Part shown: piece by piece, positions 32,278 through 39,307 of the stretch | How positions within the stretch are numbered: the first letter of the stretch is position 1 | Layout of the letters: each line of letters starts with the position of its first letter | Origin: Bradyrhizobium algeriense | Lineage (GTDB): Bacteria; Pseudomonadota; Alphaproteobacteria; Rhizobiales; Xanthobacteraceae | DNA: 52,170 bases | Direction: 5' to 3' | Assembly: GCF_003062295.1 (NCBI RefSeq) | Contig: NZ_PYCN01000036.1 | Coordinates: 1-52,170 of the forward strand | The notes under the pieces: model-generated | The model's input: the letters and a program-made list of their open reading frames with translations, nothing else | What the model was told of the DNA's origin: nothing | Databases searched by the model: none | Program-made: the position numbers and the translations under genes

Positions 32278-33915
32278 TTAGTCGAACTGGTTCATCGTGT
32301 TGTGGGCGCCGCCCGCCTTCAGGGCCGCCTCGCCGGCGAAGTATCCCTTGTGATCATCGCCGATGTCGGAGCCGGCCATGTTCTGATGCTTTGCACAGGC
32401 GATGCTCTGCCGGATTTCCTGGCGTTGAACGTTCTTCACATACCCGAGCATACCCTGTTCGCCGAAGTATTCCTTCGCGAGATTGTCGGTCGACAGAGCC
32501 GCCGTGTGATAGGTCGGCAGCGTGATCAGGTGGTGGAAGATGCCCGCGCGCTTGGCTGAATCGGCCTGGAAGGTGCGGATGCGCTCGTCGGCCTCGATCG
32601 CCAGCGGCGTGCCGTCGTATTCCGCCTTCATCAGCTCGGCGCGATTGTACTTGCTGACATCCTTGCCGGCTTCCTTCATCGCATCGTAGACCTGCCAACG
32701 GAAGTTGAGTGTCCAGTTGAACGACGGCGAGTTGTTGTAAGCCAGCTTCGCGTTCGGGATCACCTCGCGAACACGGTCGACCATCTTGGCGATCTGCTCG
32801 ATATGCGGCTTCTCGGTCTCGATCCACAGCAGGTCGGCGCCGTTCTGCAGCGAGGTGATGCAGTCGAGCACGCAGCGGTCCTCGCCGGTGCCGGCGCGGA
32901 ATTGATAGAGGTTGCTGGCAAGCCGCTTCGGACGCATCATCTTGCCGTTCCGGTTGATGATGACGTCGCCATTCCTGGCGTTGGCGGCCGTCACCTCTTC
33001 GCAATCCAGGAAGCTGTTGTACTGGTCACCGATGTCGCCCGGCTTGTGGCTCACGGCGATCTGCTGCGTGAGACCGGCGCCGAGCGAGTCGGTGCGGGTC
33101 ACGATGATGCCGTCTTCGACGCCGAGTTCGAGGAAGGCGTGGCGGCAGGCACGAATTTTCGCCAGGAACACCTCGTGCGGCACAGTCACCTTGCCGTCCT
33201 GATGGCCGCACTGCTTTTCGTCAGAGACCTGATTTTCGATCTGCAGGGCGCACGCACCTGCTTCGATCATCTTCTTTGCGAGCAGATAGGTTGCCTCTGC
33301 ATTGCCGAAGCCGGCATCGATATCGGCGATCACGGGCACGACATGGGTCTGGAAGGTGTCGATCTTTTCGATCAGCGCCTTTTCCTTCGCCTTGTCGCCT
33401 GCCTTGCGGGCCGCGTCGAGGCCACGGAAAATGTCGTTGAGTTCACGGGAGTCCGCCTGACGCAGGAAGGTGTAGAGCTCTTCAATCAGCGCCGGCACAG
33501 ACGTTTTCTCGTGCATCGACTGATCGGGAAGCGGTCCGAACTCGGAGCGAAGTGCTGCGATCATCCAGCCGGAGAGGTACAGATAGCAGCGATCGGTCGT
33601 GCCGAAATGCTTCTTCACCGAAATCAGCTTCTGCTGCGCGATGAAGCCGTGCCAGCAGCCGAGCGACTGGGTGTATTTTGTGGTGTCCGCATCATAGGCG
33701 GCCATATCGCTGCGCATCAGCGCCGCGGTGTACCGGGCGATGTCCAGGCCGGTCTTGAAGCGGTTCTGCAGACGCATGCGCGCCACGGCTTCGGCGGTGA
33801 CGCCATTCCAGGTCGGCTGGGTCTTGAGGAGCGCCTCGGCAGCTCCGACCTCGCTCAGATAGGAAGCCGGTCCCTGGATAGCCTGGTCGCTGATCCCACG
33901 TGGCTGGTAGTTCAT
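32278..33915 (-). CDS. aceA: Isocitrate lyase
   Basis: A 545-residue isocitrate lyase, which splits isocitrate to succinate and glyoxylate for growth on acetate or fatty acids. The catalytic loop is KQCGH at 234-238 (Cys236), the variant found in the long proteobacterial subfamily, instead of the KKCGH of E. coli. TRTDSLGAGLTQ, LLWIETEKPHIEQI and NNSPSFNWTLNF are further conserved active-site blocks. The start at 33915 (MNYQPRGI) has AAGGA upstream; a longer reading to 34032 is unsupported. It is divergent from the ScfR-like regulator at 34138. Malate synthase is not in the window. Confidence 0.96.
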   Translation of the reverse strand: MNYQPRGISDQAIQGPASYLSEVGAAEALLKTQPTWNGVTAEAVARMRLQNRFKTGLDIARYTAALMRSDMAAYDADTTKYTQSLGCWHGFIAQQKLISVKKHFGTTDRCYLYLSGWMIAALRSEFGPLPDQSMHEKTSVPALIEELYTFLRQADSRELNDIFRGLDAARKAGDKAKEKALIEKIDTFQTHVVPVIADIDAGFGNAEATYLLAKKMIEAGACALQIENQVSDEKQCGHQDGKVTVPHEVFLAKIRACRHAFLELGVEDGIIVTRTDSLGAGLTQQIAVSHKPGDIGDQYNSFLDCEEVTAANARNGDVIINRNGKMMRPKRLASNLYQFRAGTGEDRCVLDCITSLQNGADLLWIETEKPHIEQIAKMVDRVREVIPNAKLAYNNSPSFNWTLNFRWQVYDAMKEAGKDVSKYNRAELMKAEYDGTPLAIEADERIRTFQADSAKRAGIFHHLITLPTYHTAALSTDNLAKEYFGEQGMLGYVKNVQRQEIRQSIACAKHQNMAGSDIGDDHKGYFAGEAALKAGGAHNTMNQFD

Positions 33916-34098
33916 GTGCGTAATCCTTTCGATGACGACAGATTTGCAGCGTTTGTCTTCGCCGCTTCTCCAATCGACATTCTTGACAGTGCATTGCGAA
34001 ACGTTCCGAGAGCTAAACGCTAAACTTCCCAATTCGTATAGATAGCTTGATTTCGAATGGTGATGTCATGTAACATATGAACTTGTCATAGATGTCAT

Positions 34099-34118
34099 TT
34101 TGTAAATTTTGTCACAAA
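34099..34118. promoter_or_regulatory. Possible operator between aceA and its regulator
   Basis: An inverted repeat, TTTGT-N10-ACAAA, sits in an AT-rich patch 19 bases before the regulator's ATG and about 180 bases upstream of aceA. The 222-base gap (33916-34137) contains no gene. RamB/ScfR-type proteins bind TTTGC/TTTGT-like sites near aceA in other bacteria; here this is inference only. Confidence 0.35.
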
Positions 34119-34137
34119 TCAGGTCAGGGAACCTGCC

Positions 34138-35583
34138 ATGGCCACCGACTCCGGAAAGAAGCTTTTCGTCGGGCCCCGCTTCCGGCGGATCCGCCAGCAG
34201 CTCGGGCTGTCGCAGACCCAGATCGCCGGGGGGCTTGGCATTTCTCCGAGTTATATCAACCTGATAGAGCGCAACCAGCGGCCGGTGACGGCGCAGATCC
34301 TGCTCCGGCTGGCGGAGACCTATGACCTCGATCTGCGCGATCTCGCGACCGCCGACGAGGACCGGTTCTTCGCCGAGCTGAACGAGATCTTCTCCGATCC
34401 GCTGTTCCGCCAGATCGACCTGCCGAAGCAGGAACTGCGCGATCTCGCCGAATTGTGCCCGGGCGTCACACACTCCTTGCAGCGCCTGTATGCCGCCTAT
34501 ACTGAGGCCCGCCGCGGCGAGACGCTGGTCGCGGCGCAGATGGCCGACCGCGACGAGGGCACCCGCTTCGAGGCCAACCCGATCGAGCGCGTGCGCGACC
34601 TGATCGAGGCCAACCGCAATTATTTTCCGGAACTCGAACAGGCCGCGGAAAACCTGCGCGACGAACTCAACGCTTCCGCCGAGGAACTGTTCGCCGCGCT
34701 TTCGGCGCGGCTGCGAGAAAAGCACTCGATCGTTACCCGCATCATGCCGGTTGACGTGATGCGCGAGACGCTGCGGCGGTTCGACCGCCATCGGCGGCAA
34801 TTGCTGATCTCCGAACTGGTCGATGGCTCGGGCCGTGCGTTCCAGCTTGCGCTGCAGATTGGCCTGGCCGAATGCGGCGCGGCCATCGACGCCATCGTCA
34901 ACCGCGCCGGCCCGCTCGATGACACATCGCGGCGGCTTTATCGGATTACGCTCGCGAATTACTTCGCCGCCGCCGTGATGATGCCCTACCAGCCATTCCA
35001 CGCCGCGGCGGAAAACCTGAACTACGACGTCCATGTGCTGGCGCAGCGCTTCAATGCCGGCTTCGAGCAGGTGTGCCATCGCCTCACCACGCTGCAGCGG
35101 CCGAACGCGCGCGGCGTGCCGTTCTTCCTGTTGCGCGTCGACAATGCCGGTAACGTCTCCAAAAGATTCTCCTCCGGCACGTTTCCATTCTCGAAATTCG
35201 GCGGCACCTGCCCGCTGTGGAACGTGCATTCGACCTTCGACACGCCGGACCGCCTGCTCAAGCAGGTGATTGAACTGCCCGATGGCACGCGCTATTTTTC
35301 GATCGCGCAGATGGTGCGCCGTCCCGTGGCGCCGCACCCGCAACCGCAGCCGCGCTTTGCGATTGGTCTCGGTTGCGAAATCCGCCATGCGGCCAAACTC
35401 GTCTATGCCGCCGGGATGGATCTGGAGAAGGCTGAGGGCACGCCGATCGGCGTCAACTGCCGGCTATGCGAACGTGAGAACTGCGCCCAGCGCGCCGAGC
35501 CGCCGATCACGCGAACGCTGATCCTGGATGAGAACACCCGGCGGGTGAGCTCGTTTGCGTTTTCGAATGCACGGGAGTTGTGA
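34138..35583 (+). CDS. ScfR/RamB-type XRE transcriptional regulator of short-chain fatty acid / glyoxylate metabolism
   Basis: A 481-residue regulator. An N-terminal XRE helix-turn-helix lies at about residues 10-65 (FRRIRQQLGLSQTQIAGGLG, SPSYINLIERNQRPVT). A central IrrE-like (DUF955) domain has no intact HExxH (FAAAVMMPYQPFHAAAE), so no protease role is expected. A C-terminal DUF2083 domain follows, with Cys motif NCRLCERENC. Such proteins sense acyl-CoA or related metabolites and control isocitrate lyase and methylcitrate/acetate genes. The divergent aceA fits that role well. Confidence 0.9.
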   Translation: MATDSGKKLFVGPRFRRIRQQLGLSQTQIAGGLGISPSYINLIERNQRPVTAQILLRLAETYDLDLRDLATADEDRFFAELNEIFSDPLFRQIDLPKQELRDLAELCPGVTHSLQRLYAAYTEARRGETLVAAQMADRDEGTRFEANPIERVRDLIEANRNYFPELEQAAENLRDELNASAEELFAALSARLREKHSIVTRIMPVDVMRETLRRFDRHRRQLLISELVDGSGRAFQLALQIGLAECGAAIDAIVNRAGPLDDTSRRLYRITLANYFAAAVMMPYQPFHAAAENLNYDVHVLAQRFNAGFEQVCHRLTTLQRPNARGVPFFLLRVDNAGNVSKRFSSGTFPFSKFGGTCPLWNVHSTFDTPDRLLKQVIELPDGTRYFSIAQMVRRPVAPHPQPQPRFAIGLGCEIRHAAKLVYAAGMDLEKAEGTPIGVNCRLCERENCAQRAEPPITRTLILDENTRRVSSFAFSNAREL

Positions 35584-35620
35584 GGCACTAGCTGTCATTG
35601 CGGGCGAAGCGATCCAGCAC

Positions 35621-35705
35621 GTAGCCCGGATGGAGCGCAGCGCAATCCGGGATTCTTCACCGCGTTGAGACTGTCCCGGATTTCGCAGCGCTCCATCCGG
35701 GCTAC
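35621..35705. repeat. REP-type palindromic repeat (GTAGCCCGGATGGAGC family)
   Basis: It starts GTAGCCCGGATGGAGCGCAG and ends CTCCATCCGGGCTAC, with AATCCGGG / CCCGGATT inside, so it folds into a long hairpin. It occupies much of the gap before the 35840 gene. Related copies lie at 36675-36736, 44671-44756 and a half copy at 48086-48117. Confidence 0.88.
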
Positions 35706-35839
35706 GATACCGTAGATGCAGGCGACGCGGAAGATGAAGGCCTGTTCATCTGCATGACAACCGCAAACGTAGTCGGGAAAAAGCGGAACTTCGTCGTGAA
35801 CGACACGTTTGCTTGGTTGCCTATGATAGGAGGAGACCA

Positions 35840-36109
35840 ATGCTGAAAACATTGATAGCCGCAACCGCCGCCCTGCTGGTCGCTACCACGGCGTTTGCGC
35901 AGAGCGAAAAAATGAAATCTCCGGGTTCGTCTGAGTACTCGGCGGGACAAACGACGCAGAAGAGCAAGACGGCGGTGGCACCGGACAAGATGAAGAAGAG
36001 CAAGACAGCCGCGGCACCGGGCAAGATGCAGAAGAGCAAAGCTTCGACCGCGCCGGCGGCGTCGGAGCCGACGACGACCGGATCGGCCGCGCCCAAAAAG
36101 AAGTATTAG
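35840..36109 (+). CDS. Small exported Lys/Ala/Ser-rich protein with short repeats
   Basis: An 89-residue protein. A signal peptide (MLKTLIAATAALLVATTAFA) ends at AFA|Q. The mature part is low complexity, with three or four units related to KMKKSKTAAAPG and a PKKKY end. AGGAGG precedes the ATG at 35840, which fixes the start. The very basic repeated sequence suggests a periplasmic nucleic-acid-, phosphate- or wall-binding role, but no family is recognised. A terminator follows 14 bases after the stop. Confidence 0.72.
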   Translation: MLKTLIAATAALLVATTAFAQSEKMKSPGSSEYSAGQTTQKSKTAVAPDKMKKSKTAAAPGKMQKSKASTAPAASEPTTTGSAAPKKKY

Positions 36110-36122
36110 TTATCTGACAGAA

Positions 36123-36150
36123 CGGCCCGGCATCGGTGCCGGGCCGTTTT
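36123..36150 (+). terminator. Rho-independent terminator after the 35840 gene
   Basis: CGGCCCGGCA (36123-36132) pairs with TGCCGGGCCG (36137-36146) around a 4-base TCGG loop, then TTTT. It is a perfect 10-bp stem directly after the small exported protein gene and reads cleanly on the plus strand. Confidence 0.92.
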
Positions 36151-36388
36151 GCATGCGCGCAGGTTCGATCTTTTCTACAGGTCTATCGCATCGGTGCAGT
36201 GCGATGCATCAATGGACCGCCCTCTCTCACCGGAAGGCCGCTGTGTCCCGCTGGTGACGATCACATTTAAAACGTGGGTATTCCGCAATTTTGCGATGGA
36301 ACGGCCAAGCCGATTCGCTAGTTTGAGAAGAGCGATTCCCAGAACTCGCGGATGGATGCAGGACCCGATGTTGCGACGCGTTAAACTG

Positions 36389-36643
36389 ATGAACCCGTTC
36401 GAAATCGTCCAGGACCGGGTCCCTCAGGACCGGCCGCAGCCGATCGAGCGGAAGGTCGTGAACCGGGCTGCCCGTTCCACGCCGGTCTGTGCCGCCTGCG
36501 GTTCCGACGACATCATCTGCCACGCCACGGCGCAATGGAGCAACGAGGCGCAGGAATGGCAGCTCGCCAATACCTTCAACCAGCCGGCGCACTGCAATAC
36601 CTGTCAGCACGACGGCAACCTGGTGTGGCTGACGCTAAACTGA
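36389..36643 (+). CDS. Small protein with two CxxC pairs, likely zinc ribbon
   Basis: An 84-residue protein with VCAACGSDDIICHA and, 35 residues on, HCNTCQHDGN: two CxxC knuckles spaced as in a zinc ribbon. WSNEAQEWQLANTF lies between them. The start is uncertain: the ATG at 36389 begins MNPFEIVQDR, an ATG at 36368 would add seven residues, and longer readings back to 36149 look noncoding. The function is unknown. Confidence 0.62.
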   Translation: MNPFEIVQDRVPQDRPQPIERKVVNRAARSTPVCAACGSDDIICHATAQWSNEAQEWQLANTFNQPAHCNTCQHDGNLVWLTLN

Positions 36644-36674
36644 ACTCGGCAACGCCGGCGGCGTAGCGCCTGGA

Positions 36675-36736
36675 GTAGCCCGGATGGAGCCACCGGGGCG
36701 CGCATTTGCGCGACCCGGTGGCTCCATCCGGGCTAC
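36675..36736. repeat. Near-perfect REP-type hairpin
   Basis: A 62-base inverted repeat: GTAGCCCGGATGGAGCCACC at the left is mirrored by GGTGGCTCCATCCGGGCTAC at the right around a GCGCGCATTTGCGCG apex. It lies between the zinc-ribbon gene and the convergent VOC gene, and may also act as a transcription barrier for both. Confidence 0.9.
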
Positions 36737-36748
36737 GGTTCTTCCACA

Positions 36749-37162
36749 TCAAATCTCCGCATACACTTCCAGCAGGTTTCCATCGGGATCCCTGAAGAAC
36801 AGCGTGCGATGGCCGAAGGACTGGTTCGTCGGCGGTTCGAGCAGATCGACACCGTGCCGCACCAGCTCGTCGGCGCAGCGGTCGACGTCGGGCGCCTCGA
36901 CCTTGAACGCGAGCTGCAGCGAAGCGCTGCCGGCGGGCGTCGGCGCATCCTTTGCGGTGCGGCCCGGCCGCGACAACGCGAGCGTGTTGCCGCCGATCTG
37001 ATATTCGATCCATCCCGCCGACAACTCGCGCGTCAGCGGAAAGCGAAGGATGCCCTCATAGAAGCGGCGCATCGCCGCCATGTCGCGCACGAGGATGACG
37101 GTGTAGTCGATGGCGCGGATTGATTGGAAGGGTGAGGTGGAGGGGGGATTTTGGTTATTCAC
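36749..37162 (-). CDS. VOC superfamily (glyoxalase/dioxygenase-like) protein
   Basis: A 137-residue vicinal oxygen chelate protein with two beta-alpha-beta-beta-beta modules. DYTVILVRDMAAMRRFYEGI opens the first, and DPDGNLLEVYAEI, the conserved DPxGN-E ending with metal-binding Glu, closes the second. Members include glyoxalase I, fosfomycin-resistance enzymes and ring-cleavage dioxygenases; which applies is not decidable. It is a single gene convergent with the zinc-ribbon gene. Confidence 0.87.
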   Translation of the reverse strand: MNNQNPPSTSPFQSIRAIDYTVILVRDMAAMRRFYEGILRFPLTRELSAGWIEYQIGGNTLALSRPGRTAKDAPTPAGSASLQLAFKVEAPDVDRCADELVRHGVDLLEPPTNQSFGHRTLFFRDPDGNLLEVYAEI

Positions 37163-37237
37163 GGTTGCTTTCTTATTCGATGGCTAGCCCGCATGGCCCG
37201 CGGGCCCGCCCGAATGCGCGCCCGATGACAGGCTCCG

Positions 37238-37296
37238 CGATGTGCGGTGAACGAGATCATGAAGATCCCGGATATCGCTGCTCATCCGGGTTACGC
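37238..37296. repeat. Degraded REP-type repeat left of the SIR2-like gene
   Basis: It matches the repeat at 39103-39160 in direct orientation; a 21-bp core is identical (37259-37279 and 39122-39142). The left arm is eroded, so it no longer folds as a full hairpin. It sits 72 bases before the SIR2-like start. Confidence 0.72.
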
Positions 37297-37368
37297 TTGC
37301 TAAGACTCGTCGATTATCATTACAACTCAGGGTGTTTTGCAAGAAGTTGATTGGAAAATGAGGATGGC

Positions 37369-38430
37369 ATGTTCAATCGCAAAACTCTTTTTGTTGTCGG
37401 CGCCGGCGCGAGCCATGACTTTGGTCTGCCGGTCGGCCGCAATCTTGCCGAAGTTATCGCAAGTAGGACGAAGGTCGTACTCGATCGCTTCGGACGTATT
37501 GGCCCGGGCACCGTCGACGACGAACTCGCGTTGTGCTTTTTTGAACGAAGTGATCCTAAGATAAATGAGTATGCAAATGCATTCCGGCTCATCAGTAACG
37601 GCATCCTTCTCGCGAACTCAATTGATGACTTCCTTAATATTCACGAAGCTTCGGAAGAAATTGTAACCGTCGGCAAGGCCGCAATCATCCGGTCCATTCT
37701 TAACGCCGAACGCCAGAGTAAACTCTTTGTGGACCCCTCAAACGTTTACAATACACTAGACGTCCGAAATATCCGCGATTCATGGCTGGTCAAGTTCATG
37801 CAAGTGCTCGGTCCTGGCAACAAAGCTGCCGATCCTGAGCGTGTCTTGGACAACGTGTCGTTCATTGTATTCAACTATGATCGCTGCTTAGAGCACTTCT
37901 TGATCAACTCGCTGCAGCTCGTGTTCGGAATGCAAAAGCAGCAAGCTACAGACATAGTCGCGCGCGCCAATATTATTCATCCGTATGGTTCAGTTGGACC
38001 ACTCGACAAGGTCGCCTTTGGTGGCAATCAGATCCGTCAAAATTTTCGCGAATTGTCAAAAGCAATCAAGACGTACACAGAACGTGTAGAGGAAGAGTCG
38101 ACGATCGACAGCATGCATAACGCATTGGAAGAGGCTCAGTGCGTCGTTTTCCTTGGGTTCGCATACCACAGACAAAACATGGCGTTCCTGAAGCCCCGTC
38201 CTTCGCAGGAAACCAAACAGATATACGGAACAGCGTTGAATATGTCAGACAGCGACGTAGGTGTAGTGGTTGACGAGCTTAGTGCCTTCTTCCCTGACAT
38301 AGAAGCGCGTGAACTGCAGAAATTTGGCCACGTTCACTCAACGAATGCCGCGCACGACAACATACGCATTGAGAATAAACTCGATTGCTCCGCGTTGTTT
38401 GACTACTATGCCAAATCACTCGCAGGCTAA
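37369..38430 (+). CDS. Stand-alone SIR2-like (SIR2_2) protein, possible NADase / defence
   Basis: A 353-residue SIR2-like protein. NAD-binding FVVGAGASHDFGLPVG lies at 8-23, a SIDDFL segment near 84-89, and FIVFNYDRCLEHFL near 165-178, where Asn169 is the likely catalytic Asn. NIIHPYGSVG holds His204, and FLGFAYHRQNM (261-271) is a conserved late motif. In many SIR2 defence enzymes the second motif reads HxHGS; here its second His is Tyr207. No fused sensor or HerA/Argonaute partner is present. GC is visibly lower than its neighbours and codons such as ATA and AGG are frequent, suggesting transfer. GAGG lies seven bases before the ATG at 37369; a TTG at 37351 is also possible. SIR2-like proteins deplete NAD in phage defence; activity here is unproven. 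Confidence 0.75.
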   Translation: MFNRKTLFVVGAGASHDFGLPVGRNLAEVIASRTKVVLDRFGRIGPGTVDDELALCFFERSDPKINEYANAFRLISNGILLANSIDDFLNIHEASEEIVTVGKAAIIRSILNAERQSKLFVDPSNVYNTLDVRNIRDSWLVKFMQVLGPGNKAADPERVLDNVSFIVFNYDRCLEHFLINSLQLVFGMQKQQATDIVARANIIHPYGSVGPLDKVAFGGNQIRQNFRELSKAIKTYTERVEEESTIDSMHNALEEAQCVVFLGFAYHRQNMAFLKPRPSQETKQIYGTALNMSDSDVGVVVDELSAFFPDIEARELQKFGHVHSTNAAHDNIRIENKLDCSALFDYYAKSLAG

Positions 38431-38478
38431 GATCGGGTCGGTACGTAGCCAGTAGCCTGCACGAGCCAACAGGACAGC

Positions 38479-39051
38479 TCAAGCCTCGGCATTCGAGCCG
38501 CCCCAGATCCTCTCCTCGGTCCAGCCCAGCTCCGCTAATTCCTCAGCCCGCAACGGCGCCTCCCCCACCGCGAAAAACTCGTCGAGTTGCGGCGGGCTCA
38601 CCGACGTGCCGCTCAGCATCGCATGGGCCTGACCACGGTGGTGCACGTCGTGCTGGAACAGGTGCAGCAGCAATCGATCCATCCGCTCGCGCTGAATGGA
38701 GGTGCCGCGATGCACCGAGACGATGCGCTGCAATCCGGTGCCATCGAGCGCTTCGACGACCTTGAGCAAGCGCCGATCGACCGCGGCCTGGGCTTCCTTC
38801 AGCGCGGCGACCGTTGCGCAAGGCTCCGGATCCGCGAAGGCGGCCGGGCCGAGCGTGCCGCCTTCCATTGCATCGACATAAAAATGATCGATGATCAGGA
38901 TGTGGTTGAGCGTGGCGCGCAGGCTCGGAAAGAAGCCGGTTCGTTTTGCGGTGAATTCTTCCGGCGACAGCCCGAGACAGGCGGTGAGCAGCCGGTGGTT
39001 TGCCCAAGCGTTGTTGTACGCCATGGTACGATAGGGAAGCAGATCATTCAT
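38479..39051 (-). CDS. DinB family protein
   Basis: A 190-residue DinB/DfsB-like four-helix protein. The metal-binding histidines are in LNHILIIDHFY (first helix pair) and HLFQHDVHHRGQAHAML (HxxxHHRGQ), the signature of the family. Members include thiol-transferases (mycothiol- or bacillithiol-dependent) and proteins of unknown role. The start at 39051 (MNDLLPYRTMA) is preceded by GAGAGG. An extension to 39243 runs through the repeats and is rejected. It is convergent with the SIR2-like gene (48 bases between stops). Confidence 0.88.
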   Translation of the reverse strand: MNDLLPYRTMAYNNAWANHRLLTACLGLSPEEFTAKRTGFFPSLRATLNHILIIDHFYVDAMEGGTLGPAAFADPEPCATVAALKEAQAAVDRRLLKVVEALDGTGLQRIVSVHRGTSIQRERMDRLLLHLFQHDVHHRGQAHAMLSGTSVSPPQLDEFFAVGEAPLRAEELAELGWTEERIWGGSNAEA

Positions 39052-39083
39052 CGGCGTTGCCTCTCCCCTGCCCCCTCTAGCCC

Positions 39084-39180
39084 GTAGCCCGCATGAGCGC
39101 AGCGATATGCGGGAAACGATAATGAAGATCCCGGATATCGCTTCGCTCATCCGGGCGGCGCTTGCGGCGCTCCGCGCTAC
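39084..39180. repeat. REP-type repeat (GTAGCCCGCATGAGC variant) right of the SIR2/DinB pair
   Basis: It starts GTAGCCCGCATGAGCGCAGC, contains GATATGCGGG and CTTCGCTCATCCGGG, and ends with a partner GCGCTAC. The copy at 43167-43235 belongs to the same variant, and 37238-37296 is a degraded copy. Confidence 0.85.
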
Positions 39181-39210
39181 GACCCTCTGAGTGCGACCTG
39201 CCAAGAGTGC

Positions 39211-39295
39211 GTAGGATGGGTGGAGCGAAGCGATACCCATCAATTCATCCGATTGGCGCCAATTGATGGGTTTCGCTGCGCTCTACCCATCCTAC
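39211..39295. repeat. REP-type repeat (GTAGGATGGG...CCCATCCTAC family)
   Basis: The left arm GTAGGATGGGTGGAGCGAAG and the right arm CTGCGCTCTACCCATCCTAC fold into a hairpin with CCCATCAATT / AATTGATGGG inside. A second copy lies at 47335-47415. Together with the preceding element it fills the 256 bases between DinB and the molybdenum operon. Confidence 0.88.
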
Positions 39296-39307
39296 AAATC
39301 CCGCGCC

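Noticed and set aside
34980..35040. Active IrrE-type metalloprotease domain in the ScfR-like regulator
   Set aside because: The region aligned to HExxH reads FHAAAENLNYD, so the zinc site is missing.
37351..37368. Alternative TTG start for the SIR2-like gene
   Set aside because: The ATG at 37369 has a GAGG at good spacing and starts just before the Rossmann-type strand, as in relatives.
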